DNA of 17,734 bases, taken from assembly GCA_028565635.1 (NCBI GenBank), contig JAOXYB010019782.1, forward strand, positions 1-17,734. Reading direction: 5' to 3'. The translations under genes were made by a program, and so were the position numbers. This DNA comes from Phoronis ovalis (taxonomy: Eukaryota; Phoronida; Phoronidae). Of this stretch, positions 1-12,300 are shown piece after piece; the first letter of the stretch is position 1; every line of letters begins with the position of its first letter. The notes under the pieces are model-generated. The model searched no databases and was not told the DNA's origin. It worked only from the letters and a program-made list of their open reading frames with translations.

Positions 1-273
1 CCACAAGCTAAAATTTTGGATTGGGTTCCGCGGCACATCCCCGTAGTCAAAAAACCTTGAGTACCCCCCCCGGGCTAGAGTCTTCATAAAGCATAAAGAT
101 AAAACAATTTGTTTAACATTAAATAAATGCTATTGTGCCACTTGTACATTCATGTTGCATATGGTAGCAGACTTTTTAAGACTATCTGTATCTGATATTC
201 AATTAACCCTAATAATTAAGCAGAATGTTTTCTCTTCAGTTGTGACAGTTAAAAACAATATTTTGCTTTTCAG
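1..273 (+). other. Upstream intron (3' part) with repeat-like left edge
   Basis: The 3' part of an intron preceding the exon at 274. Bases 1-75 are GC-richer than the rest and include an 8-C run (64-71) running into a CCCGGG, out of character with the AT-rich introns here. They look like the end of a dispersed repeat cut by the window. The intron ends in a pyrimidine-rich tract and AG at 272-273. No coding frame was recognised. Confidence 0.7.
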
Positions 274-387
274 GGGAGAGTGTGGAGGAAAATGCCAACT
301 TAGTTGTTCGTCTGCTGATCCGTCGACCGGAGTGCCTTGGTCCTGCTTTGAGAGGAGAAGGGGGTGAAGGTGGAGGACTTCTCAGAG
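274..387 (+). CDS. RyR: RyR exon a: conserved RRPEC solenoid segment
   Basis: Acceptor AG is at 272-273 and donor gtaaaa starts at 388. The exon opens with two bases (GG) completing a glycine codon from the previous exon, which fits the N-G-E-S-V order known in other RyRs. It then reads [20 protein letters not shown] and continues [10 protein letters not shown]. This is one of the most conserved stretches of the central RyR solenoid. The tail carries a glycine/glutamate expansion ([11 protein letters not shown]), longer than the GEGGGLL of fly RyR as I recall it. It ends with one base of an alanine codon. Confidence 0.95.
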
Positions 388-3300
388 GTAAAAATTGGGA
401 TAATACATTTTATATGCCTAGGTAATTAACTATATTCTGACCCTCAAAAACTATGACAGTAAATCTTATTAAATATTTGCAATAAATCTGTTTCTTATTA
501 GAATTCTTGAAAAATGAGATAAACTCTCAAATATTTAATAACTGGACTTTGACTTTGTTACAGCCATGAAGGAGGGAATTCGAATGTCTAAGCAGATAGC
601 TGCTGCTAAAGACGGTGAGACTTCGGTCTTATTAGCAGCTAGTGATGATGATGACGGTACTCAACATCTTTCCCAGAGGTAAGCATTGAAATATTACACT
701 GATGATTGACACATTGTTTTGTGTGTGGCAAACTATGTCACTTTTCTCCGTGTTACCCAGCTATTTTGTAGTTGAAAACCCATAAATCACTATAGCAACT
801 GTTCTACACGTAGTTGTGCTAAAATATTTAACACATTGTCAGTGTTGTGTAGACATAACAGCATGAAAGTATCATGTATTATTTGTGTATTATCCATTAG
901 TTAGTCTCATTAGTGCTTCGAAAGGATTGGTTTAGACCTGATATACAAATCGAAAAAATGAGAAATAGGTCTTTGCCTTTCAGCACTTAGTAAATTGTCA
1001 CCTTTCCTTCATTTTGAAAATTATGACGTAAGGTTAATGGTACTTGACAAAGGAACTTGTGGAATGAGAACTTGATCTAACAGACAGTTGATGAACAAGC
1101 ACTTTATCAAATGGAGAATAAACTTAATTGCAATGAACATTTCCAACTTGTAATTAAATCAGGCGCGGATACATGGGGATTTCCACCATTTTCTAGAACA
1201 CGGTCATGAAATTTCTGCGGAAAAAATTCATAGAAAACCCTATAAAAATCATGCTAAAAGTATTTCGAAAACGGTCACGATTTCCTGACCGTTTTCCCAG
1301 GCTAGAAGCGGTTCCTTTGTTCCTCTATGCTGTAATCGTATGAGCTTGGATTAACTTATTTGAATGTATATGCACTGGTTAAAATATGTTAATTAAATAA
1401 TGAATGTTCCTACCCCATGTGTTCAACAAACCTACATCATCTTTAATCCATTATTTTACTTTGTTAGCCTAATTAACCACGGCAAGATTATTGAAAACGT
1501 AATACTTTAACCAAAGCGGGTCCGGATTAAAATTATAATATGGAGGTGTGATTACCGATTAAACAATAAAGTTCAGCTAATGTCATTGTTGTACTAAATC
1601 TCCAACAGGATTGTTAAAATGAAAAAAATGCACTGCTTAGAAATGAACATTATTTCCGAGACGTTTATAATGCAGCGAACAAGTAGTGACATTTCAGCTC
1701 TCGATCATTTAATATATACACATCGCCGATTTTAAGTCATGATTTCTGTATCTTTCTTTTATGTTATGTTTCATAACTTGAACATACTTGTATTTTAAAG
1801 ACGCAATAATAGAAGCACCACCTAGTGGAAAAAAATAACACTAATTTGGAAACCTGTCACAACTGTGCTCTGTATCCGCCCCTGATTAAATTGATTCTGT
1901 CATGAAAAGAGAAAAGCAGAAATAATTTTGATTGTTATCATTCTTGGTAACATGTCTGTTGGATAAAGTGTCCATTCTGTTGAGCATCTTTTGGACAGCT
2001 ATCTGTAACCATGTTCTAGTGTTTCATACAGAAATTTTAGAACAATCCTTCAGTATTAGTATTGTAACCCTGAACTCCTTCGCTTGTTTTGCTTTATTGT
2101 GTGTACTGCATGTCCACCTTTGCCTCCCTGTAGTTCACTATCAGAAGCTTACTCTGCCAGGTATTCATCAAACCAAGGAGAAACTGAGTCACTTTCATGG
2201 TAAGTTTTAATAGATTAATGGCAGTTGTTGTAGCTTAAATTTATGAATAGAAATGCTGCCTTCTTGATCTCTTAATAATCATCATGACCTAGACAAAGTA
2301 GACGATACAACTGTTTTAACCGATAGCTAATAAACAGATGATTGTTACCACGACAGGCCAGAGTGATCGATGCACTTATCATTTGCTCTAAACTAATATT
2401 TAATAGTATTATTGTTGCTTGATACACCTTGTTAATTACACCTCTTAGATCCTCTTTTGTATACATGTAGGTGCAGTGTATAAATATTCATATGTCGGTC
2501 TTTATGATTATGTTCAGAAACTTATTTGCAATTGTGATTTTGTGGTTTACATTTATAGTAAGTATGACTTTAGAACTCTGCCCCCTGATGATGATGAAGA
2601 TTACATTGACATGGGAGGTGCTGTTTTGAACTTCTACGGCGGGCTATGTGATCTACTTGGCCGCTGCGCTCCCGAAGCTGAGGTCATTAAAATGGGAAAG
2701 AGTGATTCCATTCGTGCTCGTGCTATCTTGAGAAGTTTGGTATCGATGGAAGATCTAGAAGGAGTATTAGGGTTAAGATTTATACTACCTGTACAGCCAC
2801 CGCCACCACCAGAAGAAGGTAAGAAAATAATTGTAATACTATTGCCATTCAAAATTATTGCTAGGAGGATATGAAAAGTTTGTGCCTCCTTCTTGCCCTA
2901 GTACATGTAATTTATATTATTTCCACCAGTTGTTTTGCTGCCCAAGTCATTTTGATGTCAGTATTTTTTGTAATCCAGCATTTGGTAAAAGCATGATATT
3001 TATGTGGTTTGTTTTGGAGATACCATTTTTATCAAAAATATTACACTGGTGAAGAATTGTTTTCCTCAAAATTAAAGTAAATTTTCATTTCTGTATCCAT
3101 CTTATTTCAAAGATAATAAAAATAAGAACAACTGAAGTTATTATGATGAAGCATCACTGGACTATTTTCAGATGGAAGTGGTACAGAAATTCTTCCACCA
3201 GGTTTACTGCCAGTTCACAAAGCTTCTATTGTCTTATTCTTGGAGAGAGTGTATGGTATACCAGACCAGGATACCTTCTTTAGACTTCTGGAAGATGGAT

Positions 3301-6300
3301 TCTTGCCAGACCTTAGAGCCGCAACTACACTTGATAGTGTGAGTAAACAAAGCCTATCATAGTATATTGTACCACCAAAACTTTTCACTCATATAATATT
3401 TCAATGACTTCTATAATATTATAAATATACAAAATGTAGGTGAAAAGAAAATTACCAAGAAGGTTACTGTTAATCATGGTTCACTTAGTAAACAGTACAT
3501 ACTGAAAGTGTATTCATTGGCAACACCTCACTGACATGTTTGGAACTTACAGAGATGCTGTTATTATATCTTTGCAGGCTAGTGCATCTGAGAGTGACAT
3601 GGCTTTGGCTTTGAATCGCTACCTTTGTAACTCTGTGTTACCCTTACTTGAAAATCATGCCGACTTCTTTGCCAATGCTGATCACATGTCTACATTGTTG
3701 GACTCCACGTTACATACTGCATATAGACTATCCAAGTGCAGGAGTTTGACAAAGGGTCAGCTTGATACAGTGTCTGACTTCATCATAGCATTGGTTGAGT
3801 GAGTAACATAATTATAATTAATACTGTAGTGCAGTTCCTTTAGGTGCATGCCAATGGGAGAAGAATAACATCTCTGTGACATTATGTTTTTCAGTTTCTT
3901 GATTTATGTAATTGGATATATTGCTGTTTGATTCCAATGCCAGCAGAAATTCTTTTTAGTATTCACAGACATTTAGTTATCCACTACTTTTTGTTATAGA
4001 CAAATGCGTCCACCCATGATGACTAAATTGTTAAGAAAACTCATATATGATGTGCCAGCTCTGACAGAAAACACAATTGTTCCGTTGAGAGTAAGTATCA
4101 GTTATAGAAATTTCCCATGTCTTTTTCATTCTACATAACACATCTAATGGTATCGCATAGTTATCAGAGTCTCAGCATCGTTAACTTGGAGATACAATTT
4201 TTTGAGAACATTTTTAACCGTCAGATGTTACAATAAGGTTGTTATGCATTATCAGAGGCATTTTAATAGTATTAAATGTATTTGATATACTTGAATGAGT
4301 TTCATTATTGTCGTTAAAAATTGCTTTATAATTTATTGAACTTTATAAATTCATAATAAAAAAATGGTGAATTATCTTAACAACCGGTATGCTACTGGTC
4401 AAACGATAGATATCAACTGTAGTGCAAATGCTTGGTCACGAGTAACAGGGGCTTCTTTTAAAAAACCAATTAACATGTTTTGTGTGTGTCCTCAGGTACT
4501 GACTTTCCACTATGAGCGCAGCAGTCAATATTATCATGTGAGTGGCCTTGGGGGTAAAAATGCTGCGAGTGAGGAAGAGAAGAGACTCACCATGATGCTG
4601 TTCAGTGGAATATTTGATGCACTTGCTCAGAAGGTATAATTAAGGGTTTTTAAAACATTGAATATATTGCTAATTGTACCAAACATTAAGAAATTAATAT
4701 TAAGATTTGGAAAAGTTTTGTGTTGTAACTTGTTTTGTACTAGGAACAAAAATACATTGTTAGAAATGAATAAAAATTGAAAGTTTTATTTGAATGTATT
4801 ACAATAAAAACTTGACAAAAAAAGATTACTAGCTGCATTTTCAAGCAACCACTTGTGACAGTCATAGTTTGTATGCTCCAGGCTTATGACCCTGAGCTGT
4901 TCTCCAAAGCGCTGCCATGCCTGTCTGCTATTGGCTGTGCTTTATCACCTGACTACTCTCTGTCTGGACAAGATGACAGCTGGCAAAAGTTGATTGGTCA
5001 AGAGACTGATACTGCATACAATCCACAACCAGCAGATACTAGCAGGTATAAAAACTCCTACTTCAACTTGAAACATCAGTTAATTAGTGATTTTAAGCAA
5101 ATGTGCCTAATTATATATGTAATAGATGGTAATGTACCCCCTAATGTGAATATTTGTTTGCTTTGTAGCATCACACTGCCTGGAGGTCTGGAGCAAGTTG
5201 TCATCAAATTTTCAGAGCACTGCCATGATGCTTGGGCTGTAAAGAAGGTACATATTTAAATGCATGTGGAACAGCGTCACAGATTCCTTTCAAACGATAA
5301 ATTCTCATGATTACCACGACTTTCACTTAATATACATGTATGCCATTAAAAGGAATTAACTGTAACACTGGTTGCTTCGTAATACTAGTAATAATTTTCT
5401 GTTTTTAATTAAAAAAATAAATGTTGAAATAATGTTAATATTGTTCAGTTGGCTAGTGATTTGTTGGTATTATTTTTTGTAGATGGATCAAGGCTGGAGC
5501 CATGGACAGATACATGATGAGGATAACAAACTCTTGCCAAATCTTCAGCCATTTGCTAATCTCACACAAAGGGTAACTATTCTGTTTGTAAATACTTTCA
5601 TCATATCAATCAGACACATTAGCCTATTGAGTTCAAATAGGCACTGTTGTCAGGTCAGATCTCCATATTTTAGTACATAGGTGGTATATAGAAATGTGAA
5701 GTCTTTTGACATTGAGTCTCTAACATACATTGTTATGAATGTTAGCAAGTTGTTATAAATCATGGTGTAACAGTCTGAGAGAAAACGGCTTTCTGTTGAT
5801 CTGTATGCAAAGTTTTCACTGATAGTAAGATTACACTATGTTGACATTAGAATGTATACGACATAGATGTTAACACATATTGGTGATAAAATTTTAAAAC
5901 TGAATGCTCGATATTTTGATTGGCTAATGGTTGTTGATATGTCAGGCACACAGCAGGCAAGATTAGCTGTACTACTGTTACCGTACATTTAGTTATCTGC
6001 TTTGTATACAATGTATTGAATACTGATTATTTGAGTGATTCTTCTTTCATTACAGGAGAAGGATAGTTACACAGAGCATTCAAGAGAGTCATTGAAAGCT
6101 ATCATGGCATGGAACTGGGTAATAGATCAAGACAAGTCGAGAATGTCAACCAACCAAAGTATCCGTCGAAGACCTGTAAGTATAAATAAAATTTAAAAAA
6201 CAGAAACGAAGCGTAACTGGAAAAAATTAATCAACTTGGGAATAATAATATTACACTTACAAGCATGGTTTCTGACATCATCACTAAATTTTCATTATTG

Positions 6301-9300
6301 CTGGTGACATCTAGTGGAGACAGATAACCAACAATCCTTCTCACTAAAATGATCATTGATGAAATTTGACCTTATTTCAGAGCTACAATAAGCTCTTTTG
6401 GTTTAAGTCTGAATACTTTCACTGTCTGATGTTGTGCTACTAATTGTCTTTGAATATGTAGCCATGCTTAATCACAAATGTATGACATACCTGACTGAAT
6501 ATGAATAGCATGTCAATCATCAATATCCTTTAATTGCGCTATAATTACAAAAAAAGTGAAAATAGCACTTTTTGGTGTGTAGTACTACTCAGCTAGTAAT
6601 TTGAATTCATAAAGTTTCTTAAAAATTTCTTTAAGAATAGTCTGGCAATATGTTGTTAATACCTCTTTTTGCTTTTTACATTGCTATATGTTTAGAACAA
6701 GCTGAGTATTTTTGTTAAACTAATTGTGTTGAAGTATGATAATTTGCTTATTACAAATTATCTTTCAGTTCTTGTAAAGTTTTTTTTTTGATTTAGGACA
6801 TGGGCGGCCGATCATATAATCCACGGCCGGCAGATTTAAAAAATCTCACTCTGACAAGGGAAATGCAGGATCTTGCTGAAACTTTGGCAGAAAACTCTCA
6901 TGACCAGTGGGCTAAGAAAAAGAAAGAAGATTTGGATAAAATTGGTGGTGGAGTCCATCCACAACTTGTTCCTTTTGATATTTTGACAGATAAAGAGAAG
7001 AAAAAGGATCGTGAACATGCACAAGAACTATTGAAGTTCATGCAGCTGCAGGGATTCAGAATCTCGAGGTATTAATGAATCTGCATATGATTTATTATCT
7101 GTTCCACAGTAGAGAATTCTTTTGTAAAAGGTAGCAAGTTACTGTGATCGATGCTTGTTTTTATACAAAATGTTTTTCAAATCTTAACAGTTCGGAGGGG
7201 AATTTTGGAATATTACCAATTCTCATTATGTCCGTGACTCATTTTCATTTTCCAATATTATATAACAGCCGATAGATAAGGCATATGGGATTGTGTAGGC
7301 AAGGACTTACAGAAGGGAACTCTTCATAATGTGTCGTTCTATACTTGGAGATTGTGAAGTACTTTGAAGCAATTGTGGGTTTTTATTGAATATCCTTCTT
7401 TATGATGAACCATGTAACACACATATTTTTTAATCAAACAATTTTCCTAAGTCATTAATTAAATTTTCACCTGTTCTTGTTGTGGTAACTTGAGGAAAGT
7501 CTCAGATTGTAGCTAGATGTCACATTTAAATGCAGGTGTTTTATCCAGTTCTTTGGTATAATACTCCTATAATTGGCTAGGGTGGTTCAGCCTCTGTTTC
7601 ACTGTTGTTTATTCCCTCATGTTGTGGTTTGTTTTAGCATTTCCATGGTTGCTTAATGTTGTAAATATGAATTCCCTTGGTTCATCTGCAACTTAACCCT
7701 AGCAGCACAGCACGGTTTGAGCTAAATCAATGCTCCATATAATTTTTAAACTTCTGTTTCTGGTTTGAATCTGATCTGTAATGTTATGCTACCTTGGATG
7801 TTGTATGTCCATGTATTTGGCTGATGTATATATACATCTGTTAAATTAGTTTACTTTAATTTGAAGTATGGGTCAGGAATTTCAAAGGATTGTTACATTA
7901 CAATTTTGATCTTAATTCTTGGTAGAAGTGCATTCTTCTGTATCCCTGTGTTTATAAAATTATGTGTGAATGAACTTCTTTGCCATGACAAACCTGTTCA
8001 AAATCAAATAAGAAATTACACTTACACCATTTTTTATATATTATTTTTGTAAGAAAACAGACATGTCATAGATGTACCCTTTTAGGGCATCTTTTGTTTG
8101 CTGATTAATGTTGTGGCATGCTTTTTACTAAAATGTTGTTGCTTTTTCTTTTTTTCCTTTCCCGCAATGTTTTGCCATTCCTTTCCAAACCTTCAACCTT
8201 GAAGCTATGAAGACTTTCATTATCCCAAACCCAAAGTTCACCCAAGCCAACGCCAAGCCTCTGTTTCTAGACAAAACAAGGATTCTGGAGCTGACAGCGG
8301 AGTTGGTGTTTCAAGCACTGAGAAACGATTTGCATACAGTCTGTTGGAGAAGTTGTTAGAGTATGTGGATAAGGGTTCATTTAGTATGAACACCATGCAA
8401 CCGAGCACAAGATACTCAAGGAGAGGAAGTTTCAGTAATCCAACTGAGGCTGTGAAAATGTTGGGAAAGGTAACTAAAAGATATTCCCCCATATAATGAG
8501 CTAAGTCCGTTTAAAATGCTAATTATTTGTGCACCACCGTATGTTTGTCTTGCTCATTTTGAAACACATAGTATGTGACAGGTGTATGTTTATTACCATA
8601 ACTTAATTCTGAAAATACCTTGCACAGTAATATCAACCGACTGATTTGTACTTTGATTCTTATTTTGTATTTTGCATATTAATTTAATTAAGTTCATGGT
8701 CTTATTTGTAGGTTGTGCTGCCTTTGGTTGAGAGATATTTCCAAGCCCACAAGAACTACTTCATTGCGTCTCTGACCTTGTTGAATCCTGGGGGAGGTAT
8801 GGCCTCGGTTAAGGAGAAGGAAATGACTGCTGTGTAAGTACTGTCGGAATTGGGATTTTTTTGGTAATTTATTGTTACGTATTAAAGTTCAGTTGGTTGA
8901 CATTAGTCCAAGATATTTCATATTTTAGTCTTTTACGTACTCGTTTTGCTGTCAGAAATTACATATGGTTGTGAGAGAGGTAGATAAAGTGTGTGAAATA
9001 TTTCATGCTTTTTCAGTTTATTTTGTAAACTGGCTGCTTTATTGCGGCAGAAGATCACAGCATTTGGTCCTGATGTAGAGATATCCGTGAGATGTCTGAG
9101 AGTACTCGTTCAAGCCATTGATGCTAAGTATGTGGTACAAAGGGTTAATTATGGTAACAAGTCATGTAGAATTTGGTAATATAATACCAGAAAATGTGAT
9201 TGAATAAACTTTTTTTTGACATGCTTCTGGGGTTTCATATCTGATTACTTTAAATTTTGACGCTATATTGTATAGTAATGCCTACAATGTTGCTTGCTAT

Positions 9301-12300
9301 GTAAACAATAAATGTCTTCTGAATAGTTTTCTTAGCTGCAGGCAAAGTAAAAGCATTTAAGTTGTTTTTAATCTTGCTATCTTCGGTTTTGACAGAGAAC
9401 TTTTTTTGCATTATAGAACTATTGTCAAGAGCAGTCCAGAAATGGTGCGTTCAGCTTTCTTGCCATTTTTCAATAATGCAGCAGATGACTTAGCTCAAAC
9501 TGTTTACAATTTGAAGATGGGTCGCTTCAGCCATGTTAAAGGAACAATTTCCCGTGGAGCTACTAGTTTGAACTATATTCACATGGCTTTGTTGCCTGTG
9601 TTATCCACATTATTTGAACACCTTGGAGCCTACGAATATGGTCAGGATCTACTAGGTGAGTCCTTTTAAAAGTTGTTGAAAAGTATTGTGTTAAAGGGAG
9701 GTTACAAATATATGTCTGTAATACATTTGAAAATATGCAAACAAAATGTATTACTGATGGTGCAATGATAATGCATACTTACAGGAAGTGCATCAACTAC
9801 ATTTAATTTTACAGTGTACTTGTGAGCAATTAAAATGTTATCTCATATACTTTAGGGTAAAATGTTTCGCAGGGTTTCAAAATCTACTTTGCTGTGTGTA
9901 AAAAACCTAACGATCCAAATTTTAGGAAAGTCACAACCTATATATTACTAAAGCTATAGAATAATATATTTATTAGTTATGCCAAATATTTATGCTTCCC
10001 TGTGTTTTATTTGTATTAATTTTGCCAGACAGTTTGCATAACTGTAACATTATTAAAATAATCATGCTATTCCATAAACTCCACAAGTAATGAAATTTGG
10101 ATTGCTTTTTCAAACTATTGATTAATTTGCTTTTATCTCCCCTGCAAACTATTTTACCTGAAATTACATTAGATTACACATTAACATGATATTCCTTTGA
10201 ACATTTTTTTTTTTTTTTTTGCAGTGGAGGATATTCAACTGGCATCATATAGGATTCTGAATGCTCTTTATACTCTTGGTACACAAGGAGGTGGCTTTGT
10301 TGAAAGGTAGGCTTGTAACTGAATATGTGAATTACCTTTGAAGGCACTATATTTTGAGAAAGAAATTTAAATATACATGTATATGCACTCTTAGCACTTA
10401 CCTTTCTCAAAAGTGACAGTTATTCCAGTGTTGTTTTTAAAGTTGATCGTGTGTTTTCTACTTAGTACAGTCTGTGTTGTCAATGTTTGGTAATTTTTTC
10501 TGATATCTTTATTCTTATTTTTTAAATTTGCTTCACTTTGCAGAGAATCTATACGTACAGAACTCAGCAGGTACTAGATGCTAGTTTTGTGACTCACGTA
10601 GGGTCTGTTATGTGTGACATGCATGATACTGTATATACTTTACACATGAATTAGCTTTGAGTGTGGCAAACGGATGCATAGGCATGTGTATATAATTATG
10701 AAGGAAACACTTTTGAGTTTGTTTTATTTTTTAATTCTTGTTATTCCTTTCAAATTGAAATTAACCATAGTGAGTGGCACTGGACAGCACCTGCTGTACT
10801 GCACAAATGCACTATATTTATTGCAGTGGTATATAAGTCAAGGCTATGTAACAAAAAAAAAAAATTTGATTATTAAGTGTAAGAAACAGTCCTACTGTAT
10901 TTGTCGGAGTTTTTCATTGTTCCAAAGCACCTTAACTTATGCCTGTGGTGGCTGATTAGAACTTTGAAATAATTTCCCATTCACTGAATAGTTCATCTTT
11001 AAATGACATTTTCCTCATTACTCCAGTTAAAATTTACCTTGGCTTTGCTTACTCTGCATGAAATCATTTCATGCTGCTCGTCTCATCTTACACTCTTCAA
11101 GAGGATAATAGAGACAATGATTTAGCTTGTTTCACTGTTTTTACCTGTTATGGCCATGCAAACTTTTATTATTTATATTATTGTTTCCGAGATGATGGTA
11201 ACATTTTCCCTTTGTTGGTTTCCATTGTAAGTTGTGTTGTGAGGATCTTTCACCTGTAATGATTAAGTCAAGATCAGGTTAGGTTCTAGCTAAATCAGAT
11301 GTGATGAAAAATTTAAACCCTGTGTTCTTAATTCCTAAAAGACGAGTCAAACGATTGTTATGCTTTAATTATTATGATCTCTTTACGAGAAATTCAAAGT
11401 AATTAATATACTGAAGTAGAAAGTTTGTACTAGTCTGAATGTTAAACTTGCATTTTTATTTCATCTCTTTTATTTACCGACTAGCTGACCTATTTGTAAT
11501 CTACTGTACTTACGAGTAAATTACCTGGACTTATTTCTGTATATTATTATTATTTATTTTATCTCTTGGCCATTATGTTTATCTGTATAGAACTGTACAC
11601 TAAACCTACTGGCACAGTCCCTGTTTTGAAATTGATTGTAAAAAATGTATTAGAATATTACTGCTTCAACAAAATTATTAGTTAATGAATCTCATTGGTG
11701 GTTTTATTTTGTGCTAATGGGCTTGAAAACATAAAACATAGACAGCTAGTTTTGCAGTGTTGGTTTCTATCCTCTACTTTACATATTAAAAACATATTAA
11801 TATATTATAATAGAAACCAAATTTAAAGTAAGTAAACTGTTATAATTACAGACACCGGCCAGCTCTAGGTGATTGTATTGCATCTTTTGCTGCCACTTTC
11901 CCAGTGGCATTCATGGAGAGTTCTCTTAATAAATACAACCAATACTCGATGCTGTATGGTGTAGAGGATGAGAAAATTGCAGAACACTCTCTAGAAGCTC
12001 AAGGTAAGTAATGTCTGTCTGATTTATGCTGTTTTCATGCAGCCAATGGATATACTTGAAACATACAAGGAACACATATTGATCTAGTAACTAACAGTCA
12101 TGCCAGATGAATACTGGAGGGGTATATTAAAATATATAATGTGTTATCTTTAAATTTTTATTAAAAGGCTGTAACTTTTCATCTAGTATATTATTTCTTA
12201 CTATTACAGATGTCATGCAGGCTCTGTCTGAAAATTTGCCAACTTTAGATAAGATTGTTGCGGAGATAGAGGAGCTAGCGGCCTCTGGTGGCAAGTATGA

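Larger units (their letters stand above)
679..2133 (+). other. RyR: Intron with a hAT-like insertion
   Basis: A 1,455-bp intron if the exon at 2134 is used. About half is the non-autonomous hAT-like element at 1160-1884. The rest is AT-rich and has no exon-like open frame or RNA gene that I can recognise. Confidence 0.8.

Noticed and set aside
152-367. 71-codon open frame with ATG over the first exon
   Set aside because: Out of the RyR frame; it overlaps the conserved [20 protein letters not shown] exon in another frame and has no independent support.
1160-1884. piggyBac-type insertion (TTAA within the flanking attaaat)
   Set aside because: TTAA is not immediately next to the inverted repeats, and the terminus CAGG(C/G)GCGGAT is of hAT style rather than piggyBac style.
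2272-2466. Minus-strand 64-codon frame in an intron
   Set aside because: No similarity, no splice or promoter context; of the length expected by chance.
2634-2852. Minus-strand open frame opposite exon 2559-2818
   Set aside because: Mirror reading of a conserved RyR exon; its composition is that of an antisense shadow.
7190-7275. Possible alternative exon after tcttaacag at 7189
   Set aside because: It is open for about 28 codons in the right phase but ends in a TAG without a plausible donor and resembles no RyR sequence.
7861-8052. Hydrophobic 63-codon frame in intron 7069-8204
   Set aside because: AT-rich DNA naturally gives hydrophobic readings. There is no suitable acceptor/donor pair in the RyR phase and no family resemblance.
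10674-10955. 93-codon frame in intron 10571-11851
   Set aside because: Runs through an A12 tract, has no similarity, and cannot be joined in RyR phase with valid sites.
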